A stretch of 64,000 nucleotides of DNA from Clostridia bacterium (GTDB lineage: Bacteria > Bacillota > Clostridia > Oscillospirales > Acutalibacteraceae): NCBI GenBank assembly GCA_017516445.1, contig JAFXCZ010000013.1, forward strand, positions 62,001 to 126,000. The letters run 5' to 3'. The notes below the pieces were generated by a model that made no database searches, was not told where the DNA came from, and saw only the letters and a program-made list of their open reading frames with translations. The translations under genes and the position numbers were made by a program. Shown piece after piece: positions 34,515-43,690 of this stretch. Position 1 is the stretch's first letter; every line of letters starts with the position of its first letter.

Positions 34515-34543
34515 TTGACTTTTAGAATCAAAAGTTATATAAT
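34515..34543 (+). promoter_or_regulatory. Sigma-A promoter of guaB
   Basis: TTGACT (34515-34520), 17 bp, TATAAT (34538-34543). The leader of about 33 nt is too short for a purine riboswitch. Confidence 0.85.
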
Positions 34544-34582
34544 CAATATAATATAGAATTTTTTATAAGGAGTAATGTATTT

Positions 34583-36091
34583 ATGGCTTTTTATTTCAAT
34601 GAAGTTTCACACACCTTTAACGAATATCTTTTAGTTCCGGGCTATTCTTCCAGCGAGTGTGTACCTGCAAACGTTTCTTTAAAAACACCGCTTGTTAAAT
34701 TCAAAAAAGGTGAAGAGAGCGCAATTTCAATGAACATACCTATGACCTCTGCAATAATGCAGTCAGTTTCAGGCGAACGCTTGGCTGTAGCATTAGCACG
34801 TGAGGGCGGCGTTTCGTTCATTTACGGCTCACAGTCAATTGAAGACGAGGCTGCAATGGTAGCAAGGGCTAAATCATACAAAGCAGGCTTTGTTGTTAGT
34901 GATTCTAACGTTACTCCTGATAATACATTGGCTGATATTTTGGCTTTAAAGGAAAAGAACGGTCACTCTACCGTTGCTGTTACCTCTGACGGTACTGCAA
35001 ACGGCAAGCTTTTAGGTATTGTTACAGGTAGGGATTACCGCGTAAGCCGTATGTCTACCGACATTAAGGTTAAAGAGTTTATGACTCCTATTGAAAAGCT
35101 TATCACCGCAAGTGAGGGCACAACCCTTAAGGTAGCAAACGATATTATCTGGGATAACAAGCTTAATTCATTACCCATTATTGATAAAGACGGCAACCTT
35201 AAATATTTTGTTTTCCGCAAGGATTATGATGCTCATAAGTCCAACCCGAACGAACTTCTCGACAAGGACAAGCGTTATGTAGTAGGTGCAGGTATTAACA
35301 CCCGCGACTATGCTGAGCGTGTTCCCGCTTTGGTTGAAGCAGGTGCAGACGTGCTTTGTATTGACTCTTCTGAGGGCTTTAGCGAATGGCAGTCAAGAAC
35401 TATCGCATTCATCCGCGAAAAATACGGCGACACCGTTAAGGTGGGTGCAGGCAACGTTGTTGACCGCGAGGGCTTTATGTTCTTAGCAGAAGCAGGAGCT
35501 GACTTTATTAAGGTTGGTATAGGCGGCGGTTCTATCTGTATTACCCGTGAAACAAAGGGTATCGGTCGCGGTCAGGCAACCGCACTTATTGATGTTTGTG
35601 CCGCAAGGGATGAATACTTTGAAAAGACAGGCATTTATGTTCCCGTTTGTTCTGACGGCGGTATCGTTCACGACCATCATATGACATTAGCTCTCGCCAT
35701 GGGTGCTGACTTTATGATGTTAGGTCGTTACTTCGCTCGTTTTGACGAAAGCCCGACAAATAAAATCAATATAAATGGTAACTACTATAAGGAATATTGG
35801 GGCGAGGGCTCAAACCGCGCTCGTAACTGGCAGCGTTATGACTTAGGCGGCGACAAGAAGTTGTCCTTTGAAGAGGGTGTTGACTCTTATGTTCCTTATG
35901 CCGGCACACTTAAGGATAATGTAAACCTTTCACTCGCTAAGGTTAAGTCAACAATGTGCAACTGCGGCGCTCTGACTATCGCCGAGCTTCAGCAGAAAGC
36001 AAAACTCACACTTGTTTCTGCTACAAGTATTATCGAGGGCGGCGCACACGACGTTATCCAAAAAGAAACCTCAATGGGAACAATTAAATAA
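34583..36091 (+). CDS. guaB: IMP dehydrogenase
   Basis: The 502 residues form a TIM barrel interrupted by two CBS domains (about 100-220, [23 protein letters not shown]). The catalytic loop is [25 protein letters not shown] with the active-site Cys. [26 protein letters not shown] binds the phosphate. The C-terminal flap region is [17 protein letters not shown]. The sequence departs from the usual bacterial GSICTTR form and resembles a divergent IMPDH class; a GMP-reductase-like role is less likely because CBS domains are present. It catalyses the NAD-dependent, rate-limiting step to GMP. AAGGAG precedes the ATG. Confidence 0.92.
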   Translation: MAFYFNEVSHTFNEYLLVPGYSSSECVPANVSLKTPLVKFKKGEESAISMNIPMTSAIMQSVSGERLAVALAREGGVSFIYGSQSIEDEAAMVARAKSYKAGFVVSDSNVTPDNTLADILALKEKNGHSTVAVTSDGTANGKLLGIVTGRDYRVSRMSTDIKVKEFMTPIEKLITASEGTTLKVANDIIWDNKLNSLPIIDKDGNLKYFVFRKDYDAHKSNPNELLDKDKRYVVGAGINTRDYAERVPALVEAGADVLCIDSSEGFSEWQSRTIAFIREKYGDTVKVGAGNVVDREGFMFLAEAGADFIKVGIGGGSICITRETKGIGRGQATALIDVCAARDEYFEKTGIYVPVCSDGGIVHDHHMTLALAMGADFMMLGRYFARFDESPTNKININGNYYKEYWGEGSNRARNWQRYDLGGDKKLSFEEGVDSYVPYAGTLKDNVNLSLAKVKSTMCNCGALTIAELQQKAKLTLVSATSIIEGGAHDVIQKETSMGTIK

Positions 36092-36096
36092 TTCAC

Positions 36097-36151
36097 AATT
36101 CGTAATGCGTAATGCGTAATTAAAGCCACGGAAAAATTTTCCGTGGCTTTT
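36097..36151 (+). repeat. Left copy of inverted terminator repeat (guaB terminator)
   Basis: AATTCGTAATGCG-type repeats (36097-36121) lead into the terminator stem AAGCCACGGAAAA/TTTTCCGTGGCTT (36122-36150) and T4. The same 54-55 bp occurs as reverse complement at 39721-39774 with a single one-base indel. A further ATTACGAATTATAAA at 36182-36196 is also shared with the right side. Confidence 0.9.
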
Positions 36152-36200
36152 GTTATATCTATATAAATTCAATTATTCCAAATTACGAATTATAAACCGC

Positions 36201-36229
36201 AAAAAACTCTCGCCGAAGCGAGAGTTTTT
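36201..36229 (-). terminator. Terminator after the second leucine-rich protein
   Basis: The stem ACTCTCGC-CGAA-GCGAGAGT has A and T runs and lies 6 bp past the stop on the minus strand. Confidence 0.9.
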
Positions 36230-36234
36230 AATAT

Positions 36235-39200
36235 TTATTTAGTCTTTTTCTTTACAGCCGTTGACCAACCCGAATAATACTTCTTACCATTTATTGTCTT
36301 GTATGTGCGAACTCTTACATAATAAGTTTTCTTTGACCGCAAAAGCTTGAGTGTGTATGAAGTTGTTTTATTACTCTTTATGGTCTTGGTCTTTGCAGAT
36401 TTAAACTTGCTAGAGATTGAATACTGTATCTGGTAACCTGTAGTCTGTGTTGACTGCTTTTTAATTTTAACCTTTAATCTCATCTTAGCAGCAGATACGC
36501 TTGATACTTTGGTTCCCTTTGGGTTGATTTCATAATACAAATTCTTTGTACCGCTGTATTTACCCTTAAATATTACCTTTATTGTATATTTTCCAACCTT
36601 TTTACTGCTCTTAGGTCTTGAATAGGTATAATCTTTTCCGTATTCCAGTTTATTACCCTTAGAATCATAAATCTTAACCGACGGTTTATTTGTCTTGCCG
36701 TTGTAGGTATATTTGGTTCTGGAAAGCTTAATTGACTTGGGATAATAGATAGAAACATTTGTCACCTTATTACAAACACTGCACTTTTTAACAATACTGC
36801 CGTTCTTGGAAGTAGTTGCAGCTTTTATTGTGCTAGTTTTATAGTTGTGTTTTACTGTACGAGTTGCACCACATTCATTGCAATTTGTATCGCAAACATT
36901 ATCGTATGTGTGTGAGTGAACAGTCATAATATCTATAAATTTAGCACCTATTTTGTTAGCAAAGGTTTCTGCTGTCGAACCAACAAAACCATAAATAGTG
37001 TTGTTGTAATTCAATCCACAGTCAGAGGCAATAGTGCAATTTTTATTATAAATATATACTTTTTTTAGATTTGTACATTCAAAGAATGTATCCCTATAAA
37101 TATTATTTACTTTATATGGAATAGTTATATTCTCAAGGCTTGGGCAACGGTAAAATGCAGAACCTTCTATATTTGTTACACTATTAGGAAGTGTTATCTC
37201 TTGGAGGCTTGTGCAATCGTGAAATGCAGCAAAACCTATTCTAGTTACACTATTACTAATTGCTACTTTTTCAAGACTAGTGCAACGGTAAAATGCATAC
37301 TCACCTATACTCTCCACACTATTACCTATTGTTACATCTGTAAGGTAACTAAACAACTCGAAAGCTTTTTCACCTATTCTTGTCACACCGTCAGTCACTT
37401 TTATTTTAGTTATGCACCGTTGATGTTGATACCAAGGAGTACTGTTATAGGATGTAAAATCAACCATTTCACCAGTGCCGCTGATAACCAATTCTCCAGT
37501 CAGTTTATTAAGGCTCCAAACACAATTACCGACCTTACCTCCTATATCATCCGTGCAATCCAAATAAATGATATAATTTTTATTTTTAGCACCATATTCA
37601 ACAAAAGCCGCACAGGTTTTATATCCATAAAGTAACATTGTACTGGAAAATGCAAATTGACCGATACTTGTCACACTATTTGGTACAGTTATACTTTTAA
37701 GGCTACCACAGCCCGAAAAAGCATAATCGCCTATATGAGTTACACTATTGGGGATTGTTACATTTGTAAAACTACTGCAATGCCGAAATGCTTCTTGACC
37801 AATACTTGTCACGCTATTTGGAATAGTCACATTTACAAGTCTGGAACACTGCCAAAATGCCCAAGAATTTATACTAGATACACTATCTGGGATAATATAA
37901 CTTGTATTTCTTTTACCGGCGGGATAACAAATTAAAGAAGTTTTGTCTTTATTAAACAATACACCGTCATCAGATGAAAAAGCACTATTATCTACAGATA
38001 CTTCTACATTTGTTAAACTCTCACAATCAGCAAATGCACCTGTACCTATCCCTATTACACTTTTTGGAATAGTCACATTTACAAGGCTAGAACACTGAAA
38101 AAATGCCCAATTTGATATACCTGCTACATTATTACCTATCTCTACGCTTTTGAGGCTACTACATTCACTAAAGGCCCAAGAATCTATATTTGTTACACTA
38201 TCTGGAATAGATATACTTGTTAGGCTACTACATTCATCAAAAGCCCAGGAGTTTATGATTCTTACATTATTACTTATTTCTACGCTTTTAAGGCTTGTAC
38301 AAGAGGAAAATGCACCCAGACCTATACTCGTTACATTATCAGGAATGGTTATATTTTGAAGACTTTCGCAACTACTAAAAGCACCTTCATTTATACCTGT
38401 AACACTATTTGGAATAATTAGACTTTCAAGGCTTTTGCAGTAACTAAATGTATAATCTTCAATACTTGTAATACTATTTGGAATAGTTACACTTTTAAGG
38501 CTCACGCAACCACGAAATGAGTAAGACAATATACTTGTCACACTATCCGGGATAATATAGTTTGTGTTTGTTTTAGCGGCAGGATAACAAATTAAAGAGG
38601 TTTTATCTTTGTTAAACAATACACCTTCATCAGAAGAAAAAGCGCTATTATCAACAGATACTTCTACATTTGTAAGGCTCTTGCAACCAGAAAATGCACC
38701 AGCATATATTTTTGTTACACTATTAGGAATTGTTACATTTTTGAGGCTATAGCAATCAACAAACGCACCACTACCTATACTAGTAACACTATTTGGAATT
38801 GTTATATTTTCAAGATTATAGCAACTAGCAAACGCATAATCACTTATACTAGTAATACTATTTGGAATAGATATATTTGCAAGGCTTTCACAACCAGCAA
38901 ACGCACCACTTCCTATACTAATAACACTATTTGGAATAGTTACATTCACAAGGTCCCAACATACATGAAATGCGCATTCGCCTATACTAGTAACACTATT
39001 TGGGATAATTACATTTTTAAGGTTACAGCAACCTGAAAATGTATACTCACCTATATTTGTTACATTATTTGGAATAGCTATACTTGTAATACTTTGGCAA
39101 TCATAAAACGCATAATCGCCTATACTAGTAACACTATTTGGAATTGTTACGCTTTTTAGGTCAAGGCATTCAGAAAATGCGGATTTGCCTATACTTGTTA

Positions 39201-39432
39201 CACCGTTTTCTATTACTATTTGGGTGATATTATTTGCCCAGAGCTGGTTGTCAGAATAACCGTAATCAGCCATTGCGCCGTTACCGCTAATAGTGAGAAC
39301 ATTTTCATCCAGCGACCAAGTACAGTCGCCGGTTGTGCCACATGTCACTTCAGCTCCGACTGTAACAGCACCCAACGGCACAACCGACAACAGTAACATA
39401 AGGGTTAAGATTATCGACAATAGTTTTTTCAT
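36235..39432 (-). CDS. Large secreted BspA-like leucine-rich repeat surface protein
   Basis: The 1065 residues open with a signal peptide (1-27, MKKLLSIILTL to TVGAE) like that of the 655-residue paralogue at 9352. There are two long LRR_5 arrays of about 23-residue units (LxxVTIPNSVTSIGxxAFxxC), one from about 60 to 610 and one from about 665 to 835. Each is introduced by a CxWSL...ISGxG cap. An internal insert SVDNSAFSSD-GVLFNKDKT occurs twice (about 247-284 and 474-510). After CDTNCNECG and CSVC pairs come one Ig-like YTYNGK module (about 896) and a fibronectin-III-like tail. No sortase signal. Likely an adhesin or matrix protein. Confidence 0.9.
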   Translation of the reverse strand: MKKLLSIILTLMLLLSVVPLGAVTVGAEVTCGTTGDCTWSLDENVLTISGNGAMADYGYSDNQLWANNITQIVIENGVTSIGKSAFSECLDLKSVTIPNSVTSIGDYAFYDCQSITSIAIPNNVTNIGEYTFSGCCNLKNVIIPNSVTSIGECAFHVCWDLVNVTIPNSVISIGSGAFAGCESLANISIPNSITSISDYAFASCYNLENITIPNSVTSIGSGAFVDCYSLKNVTIPNSVTKIYAGAFSGCKSLTNVEVSVDNSAFSSDEGVLFNKDKTSLICYPAAKTNTNYIIPDSVTSILSYSFRGCVSLKSVTIPNSITSIEDYTFSYCKSLESLIIPNSVTGINEGAFSSCESLQNITIPDNVTSIGLGAFSSCTSLKSVEISNNVRIINSWAFDECSSLTSISIPDSVTNIDSWAFSECSSLKSVEIGNNVAGISNWAFFQCSSLVNVTIPKSVIGIGTGAFADCESLTNVEVSVDNSAFSSDDGVLFNKDKTSLICYPAGKRNTSYIIPDSVSSINSWAFWQCSRLVNVTIPNSVTSIGQEAFRHCSSFTNVTIPNSVTHIGDYAFSGCGSLKSITVPNSVTSIGQFAFSSTMLLYGYKTCAAFVEYGAKNKNYIIYLDCTDDIGGKVGNCVWSLNKLTGELVISGTGEMVDFTSYNSTPWYQHQRCITKIKVTDGVTRIGEKAFELFSYLTDVTIGNSVESIGEYAFYRCTSLEKVAISNSVTRIGFAAFHDCTSLQEITLPNSVTNIEGSAFYRCPSLENITIPYKVNNIYRDTFFECTNLKKVYIYNKNCTIASDCGLNYNNTIYGFVGSTAETFANKIGAKFIDIMTVHSHTYDNVCDTNCNECGATRTVKHNYKTSTIKAATTSKNGSIVKKCSVCNKVTNVSIYYPKSIKLSRTKYTYNGKTNKPSVKIYDSKGNKLEYGKDYTYSRPKSSKKVGKYTIKVIFKGKYSGTKNLYYEINPKGTKVSSVSAAKMRLKVKIKKQSTQTTGYQIQYSISSKFKSAKTKTIKSNKTTSYTLKLLRSKKTYYVRVRTYKTINGKKYYSGWSTAVKKKTK

Positions 39433-39438
39433 TATTAT

Positions 39439-39664
39439 TCCCCCAAAAGTAAAAAATGCGCCTACCGAAGCAGACGCACAAAAAACGCAAACTCCGATAG
39501 CTGCGAAACTAACTCAATGTGAAAAGGGTGTAAACACACCTAATTATTGATGGAATTTGCATTTTTATCAAATTCATATCAATAATTAGGTTAAACAACC
39601 AAAGCGCAATTATCCCTATAAAAAGAACATACACCCAAATTCACACATATTCAGTTAGTTTCGC
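39439..39664 (-). promoter_or_regulatory. Structured leader B: long hairpin, conserved linker and intrinsic terminator upstream of the second surface-protein gene
   Basis: On the minus strand GCGAAACTAACT (39664-39653) pairs with AGTTAGTTTCGC (39514-39503). Further pairs are TGTGAA/TTCACA and GGGTGTA/TACACCC, and an inner 14-bp hairpin has arms ACCTAATTATTGAT and ATCAATAATTAGGT. The linker CGGAGTTTGCGTTTTTTG leads to a 9-bp stem with a TTCG loop (39478-39457) and T6, then the RBS GGGGGA and ATG 39432. Order and spacing match leader A at 9162-9337. It fills the otherwise gene-free 39433-39700. Confidence 0.75.
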
Positions 39665-39670
39665 ATTATT

Positions 39671-39699
39671 AGTTTACCATATATTCTCTCAAAATGCAA
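39671..39699 (-). promoter_or_regulatory. Extended -10 promoter of leader B
   Basis: On the minus strand TTGCAT (39699-39694), 17 bp ending in TGG, TAAACT (39676-39671), identical in both hexamers and spacing to 9127-9155. Predicted start is at the first arm of the hairpin. Confidence 0.8.
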
Positions 39700-39720
39700 T
39701 ATTTTGTTGCGAAAGCAGTT

Positions 39721-39774
39721 AAAAGCCACGGAAAATTTTCCGTGGCTTTAATTACGCATTACGCATTACGAATT
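39721..39774 (-). repeat. Right copy of inverted terminator repeat (spoIVA terminator)
   Basis: Reverse complement of 36097-36151 with one indel. On the minus strand it supplies the terminator stem directly after spoIVA, and its outer end overlaps the spoIVA stop codon by 2 bp. Confidence 0.9.
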
Positions 39775-41251
39775 ATAAAAGTATGCACACAAGACCGTTA
39801 CAGCCCTCGTTTATAACGCGCTCGATTGTTTCCTGAACACGCATACGCGCATCTATCGGCATACGCGCAAGCTTGGTATGTAAGCCCTCGTTTACAAGCT
39901 CGTGTAAGGATTTGCCGAAAATATTGGAATCCCAAATTTTAACAGGGTCTTCTTCAAACCCGCTAAGAAGATACATTACCAAATCCTCCGACTGCTTTTC
40001 ACTGCCTACAATCGGGCTTACTTCGGTAGAAATATTGGCTTTCATAAGATGAATTGACGGTGCCGATGCCTTAAGCCGCACGCCGTAACGTCCGCCCTGT
40101 TTTACAATTTCAGGCTCTTCAAGCTGTAATTCCTCAATATCGGGCATTATAATGCCGTAGCCTGTAGCCTCTACCTCTTCGAGTGCACCCTTAACCTTGC
40201 GGTATTCTTTTTCCATACCTGCAAGATTTTTTAGGCTTTCCATTAACTCCTGCTCGTCGCTTATCTCAAGTCCTGTGACTTCGGTTAAAATATTATAGAA
40301 CAAGCTAGGCTTAGTGCTAAGGCAGATTTCCGCTTCACCTGAGCCTAAATTTATTTCGCTTACATTGGCGCTTTCAACACTCTCGCAGCATTCAAACCCT
40401 TTATTAAAGGTTGCAATATCACGTATACGGCTGACACCCTGACAGGAATTTTTAATGCCCTCTATAAGCTCGCTTCTCAGCGGATGCGAAAGCGGAAGAT
40501 TATTAATCCAACGCGGGAAGCAGACATTTATTTCATTTACGGGGAACTCAAATAAAATCTCCGCTAAAATACCCTTAATATCCTCTTCACCAAGCTCAAG
40601 ACAGTTAATAGGTCTTACAGGCACACCGTATTTTTCATATAATTGCGAAGCCATTTCCTTTGCTTCCTTTGATTCGGGGTACATACAGTTAAGAAGCACA
40701 ATAAACGGCTTGTTTATCGCCTTTAATTCATTTATTACACGTTCCTCTGCCTCGGCATATTCTTCGCGCGGAATATCACTTATACTGCCGTCGGTGGTTA
40801 TTACAAGACCGATTGTTGAATGCTCGTTTATAACCTTTTGTGTACCGATTTCTGCCGCCATATTAAAGGGTATGGCTTCGTCAAACCACGGTGTCATAAC
40901 CATTCTAGGCTCGTTTCCCTCAATATAGCCTAAAGCACTCGGCACAATATAGCCTACGCAGTCTATAAGCCTTACATTCATTACTGCCGAGTTATCCATA
41001 CAAATTTCTGCCGACTTTTCGGGGATAAACTTAGGCTCGGTAGTCATTATAGTTCTGCCTGAAGAAGACTGCGGAAGCTCGTCATTAGCGCGTTCTCTTT
41101 GGTATTCACCCGACATATTAGGCAAGACAAGCTTATCCATAAACTGTTTAATAAAGGTGGATTTACCCGTTCTTACAGGTCCCACTATGCCGATATAAAT
41201 ATCTCCGCCGGTGCGTTTGGCTATATCGCTATATATGCTTTGAGTATTCAT
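39773..41251 (-). CDS. spoIVA: Stage IV sporulation protein A
   Basis: The 492 residues match the SpoIVA coat-assembly ATPase. It starts NTQSIYSDIAKRTGGDIYIGIVGPVRTGKSTFIKQFM with Walker A GPVRTGKST near residue 24. The conserved NLIDCVGY-like RLIDCVGYIVPSALGYIEG and TDGSISDIPREEYAEAEERVI follow, and the C-terminus ends EGCNGLVCILL. SpoIVA polymerises on the outer forespore membrane to form the basement layer of the spore coat. It is mother-cell expressed in known spore formers. It is a single gene here with a long gap upstream. Confidence 0.97.
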   Translation of the reverse strand: MNTQSIYSDIAKRTGGDIYIGIVGPVRTGKSTFIKQFMDKLVLPNMSGEYQRERANDELPQSSSGRTIMTTEPKFIPEKSAEICMDNSAVMNVRLIDCVGYIVPSALGYIEGNEPRMVMTPWFDEAIPFNMAAEIGTQKVINEHSTIGLVITTDGSISDIPREEYAEAEERVINELKAINKPFIVLLNCMYPESKEAKEMASQLYEKYGVPVRPINCLELGEEDIKGILAEILFEFPVNEINVCFPRWINNLPLSHPLRSELIEGIKNSCQGVSRIRDIATFNKGFECCESVESANVSEINLGSGEAEICLSTKPSLFYNILTEVTGLEISDEQELMESLKNLAGMEKEYRKVKGALEEVEATGYGIIMPDIEELQLEEPEIVKQGGRYGVRLKASAPSIHLMKANISTEVSPIVGSEKQSEDLVMYLLSGFEEDPVKIWDSNIFGKSLHELVNEGLHTKLARMPIDARMRVQETIERVINEGCNGLVCILL

Positions 41252-41314
41252 AAATTTTTCCTCCGTTTTTCATGACACTTTCTTTGTAAATAATATGCAA
41301 AACGCACTTTCTTT

Positions 41315-41343
41315 ATGACAAACTGTATTTTAAAGAATATTAT
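41315..41343 (+). promoter_or_regulatory. Sigma-A promoter of feoAB
   Basis: ATGACA (41315-41320), 17 bp, TATTAT (41338-41343), followed by GGGAGG before ATG 41367. No clear Fur palindrome was recognised. Confidence 0.6.
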
Positions 41344-41366
41344 GTAGTGTATGGGAGGTTTTATTT

Positions 41367-41597
41367 ATGAATCTTTTCGATTTAAAAAAAGGGCAAAAAT
41401 GCCGTATAGATAAAATTTTTTCTAAAGGCAGTATCAAGCGAAGACTTTTTGATATAGGCTTAATAGAGGACACAAGGGTAGAATGTGTGGAGGAAAGCCC
41501 CCAGCACGACCCCAAAGCCTTTTTAATACGCGGTGCGGTTATTGCCTTAAGGCAGGAAGACTGCAAGAATATACTTATTAAGGATTTGGAAATATGA
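41367..41597 (+). CDS. feoA: Ferrous iron transport protein A
   Basis: The 76 residues form an SH3-like FeoA domain (NLFDLKKGQKCRIDKIFSKG, RRLFDIGLIEDTRVECVEESP, FLIRGAVIALRQEDCKNI). It probably modulates FeoB activity at the membrane. It overlaps feoB by 4 bp (ATGA). Confidence 0.93.
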   Translation: MNLFDLKKGQKCRIDKIFSKGSIKRRLFDIGLIEDTRVECVEESPQHDPKAFLIRGAVIALRQEDCKNILIKDLEI

Positions 41598-43657
41598 CTA
41601 AAGAGCTTCCTAATGACAACATAACAGTAGCCTTGGCGGGCAATCCAAATGTGGGTAAAAGCACCATTTTCAACGCACTTACGGGTATGAAGCAGCACAC
41701 AGGCAACTGGGCGGGCAAAACTGTTTCCAACGCAAAAGGAAAATGCCAAAGTGAAAAATTTGAATATACATTTGTAGATATCCCAGGAACATATTCACTT
41801 TTAGCACATTCCCCCGAAGAAGAGGTTGCGCGCAATTTCTTATGCTTTAAAAACCCAAGGGCAGTTGTAGTTGTGTGTGATGCCACCTGTCTTGAAAGAA
41901 ATCTCAACCTTGTTTTGCAAACAATGGAGATTTGCAAAAACGTTATAGTTTGCGTTAATCTTTTAGACCAAGCGAAGCGCAAAAAAATTACGGTAGATTT
42001 ACAAAAGCTTTCTTCCCTATTAGGCGTCGCGGTGGTAGGCACTGTTGGGCATAAAACAAAAAGCATACGCCCCTTACTTAATGTGCTTGACGATACCGTT
42101 TTAAAGGAAAACGGCGATTATTTAAAAATCAACTACCCCGAAAATATCGAAAAAGCCTTGGATATTTTAAGCGTACCCTTAAAAAAGCTTGCGCCCGATA
42201 ACATCAACCACCGTTGGCTTGCCTTAAAGCTTTTAGAGCCTGATTTTTCACTATCGCAAGAAATACGCACCTTTTTGGGCGAAGATTTTTTTGAAAACGA
42301 TGAAATTATAAACGCCAAAGCCCAAGCAAAAGCGCTTTTACAGGACGATATTGAAAACGCAGTTGCAAAAGCCCTTATAACCAAAGCCGAAAGCATAGCA
42401 AAAGAGGTTGTCACAAAGGGTGACAACAAAAAAGAGCTTGACAGAAGCCTTGACAGTATTTTTACAAGCAAAACCTTTGGGTATCCCATAATGCTCTTAC
42501 TTTTAGGACTTATTTTCTGGATAACCATAAGCGCGGCAAATTACCCGTCGGAATTATTATCGGATTTATTCTTTTATATTCAGCAAAAGCTGACTGCTTT
42601 ATTTAACTTTTTAGGCGCACCCGATTGGCTTCACCAAAGCCTTGTTTTAGGGGTTTACAGAACACTCGCTTGGGTGGTTTCGGTAATGCTTCCGCCTATG
42701 GCAATTTTCTTCCCGCTTTTCACCCTACTTGAAGATTCGGGATATCTGCCAAGGATAGCCTTTAACCTTGATAAGCCCTTTAAAAAATGCAACGCCTGCG
42801 GAAAACAGGCGCTTACAATGTGTATGGGCTTTGGCTGTAACGCGGTAGGCGTAACAGGTTGCAGGATTATAGATTCAAAACGTGAAAGACTGCTTGCAAT
42901 ACTTACTAACAACCTTGTGCCCTGTAACGGACGCTTTCCCACAATTATTGCTATTATCACAATGTTTTTATGCTTTGGCAATAGGGCTATAAGCAGTGTA
43001 TTCTCGGCGCTTATCCTTACTTTAGTTATCTTATTCGGAATTATAGCCACCTTTGCAGTAACAAAGTTGCTTTCAAAAACAATTTTAAAGGGTGTTCCCT
43101 CTTCCTATACATTAGAGCTACCACCCTACCGCAAGCCACAGTTTGCCAAGGTTATAGTGCGCTCGGTTTTTGACAGAACGCTGTTTGTCTTAGGCCGTTC
43201 GGTAGCGGTTGCCGCCCCTGCGGGACTTCTTATATGGCTCTTAGCAAATATATCGGTTGGTGATATTTCGGTTTTACAGCACTGTGCCAATTTTCTTGAC
43301 CCGTTCGCCCGTCTTTTAGGACTTGACGGTGTTATACTGTTGGCATTTATACTGGGTCTGCCCGCAAACGAAATCGTAATACCTATAATAATTATGGCTT
43401 ATATGAACACAGGCTCCCTTACCGAGCTTACAAGCATTACTGCTATGAGAGAGTTATTAATAGCTAACGGCTGGACAATAAACACCGCAATTTCGGTTAT
43501 ACTGTTTTCGCTCCTACATTGGCCGTGCGCTACCACGATTCTTACCATAAAAAAAGAAACGGGCAGTATAAAATGGACTTTAGTATCAGTCGTGTTGCCT
43601 ACACTTTTAAGTATTGCCGTATGTATGTTATTTAACTTAATACTTAGATTCGTTTAA
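41594..43657 (+). CDS. feoB: Ferrous iron transport GTPase/permease FeoB
   Basis: The 687 residues begin with a cytosolic G domain: G1 AGNPNVGKSTIFN, G2 near NWAGKTVS, G3 VDIPGTYSL and G4-like NLLD. A helical GDI-like region follows, then a membrane core of about eight to ten segments with two gate repeats, including CGKQALTMCMGFGCNAVGVTGCRI and FVLGRSVAVAAPAGLLIWLL. It drives Fe2+ uptake, fitting an anaerobe. A strong terminator follows the stop. Confidence 0.97.
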   Translation: MTKELPNDNITVALAGNPNVGKSTIFNALTGMKQHTGNWAGKTVSNAKGKCQSEKFEYTFVDIPGTYSLLAHSPEEEVARNFLCFKNPRAVVVVCDATCLERNLNLVLQTMEICKNVIVCVNLLDQAKRKKITVDLQKLSSLLGVAVVGTVGHKTKSIRPLLNVLDDTVLKENGDYLKINYPENIEKALDILSVPLKKLAPDNINHRWLALKLLEPDFSLSQEIRTFLGEDFFENDEIINAKAQAKALLQDDIENAVAKALITKAESIAKEVVTKGDNKKELDRSLDSIFTSKTFGYPIMLLLLGLIFWITISAANYPSELLSDLFFYIQQKLTALFNFLGAPDWLHQSLVLGVYRTLAWVVSVMLPPMAIFFPLFTLLEDSGYLPRIAFNLDKPFKKCNACGKQALTMCMGFGCNAVGVTGCRIIDSKRERLLAILTNNLVPCNGRFPTIIAIITMFLCFGNRAISSVFSALILTLVILFGIIATFAVTKLLSKTILKGVPSSYTLELPPYRKPQFAKVIVRSVFDRTLFVLGRSVAVAAPAGLLIWLLANISVGDISVLQHCANFLDPFARLLGLDGVILLAFILGLPANEIVIPIIIMAYMNTGSLTELTSITAMRELLIANGWTINTAISVILFSLLHWPCATTILTIKKETGSIKWTLVSVVLPTLLSIAVCMLFNLILRFV

Positions 43658-43662
43658 TACAA

Positions 43663-43690
43663 TTAAAGGGACGGTAAACCGTCCCTTTAA
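43663..43690. terminator. Bidirectional terminator between feoB and the phosphonate operon
   Basis: The perfect 12-bp stem TTAAAGGGACGG-TAAA-CCGTCCCTTTAA lies between the convergent stops of feoB and the phosphonopyruvate decarboxylase gene. Confidence 0.88.

Noticed and set aside
34544..34582. Purine riboswitch ahead of guaB
   Set aside because: The leader from the predicted start is only about 33 nt and lacks the aptamer core.
38100..39200. Regular repeats that could suggest a CRISPR array
   Set aside because: Units are 69 bp in a continuous reading frame encoding LRR motifs, with no constant repeat/unique spacer pattern.
36240..39430. Plus-strand open frames such as 37201-37635 inside the large leucine-rich gene
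   Set aside because: They are antisense shadows of the 69-bp repeat units with no RBS.
41252..41310. GCATATT upstream of spoIVA as a sigma-E -35
   Set aside because: No CATA-type -10 lies at 14-15 bp; the match is to one half only.
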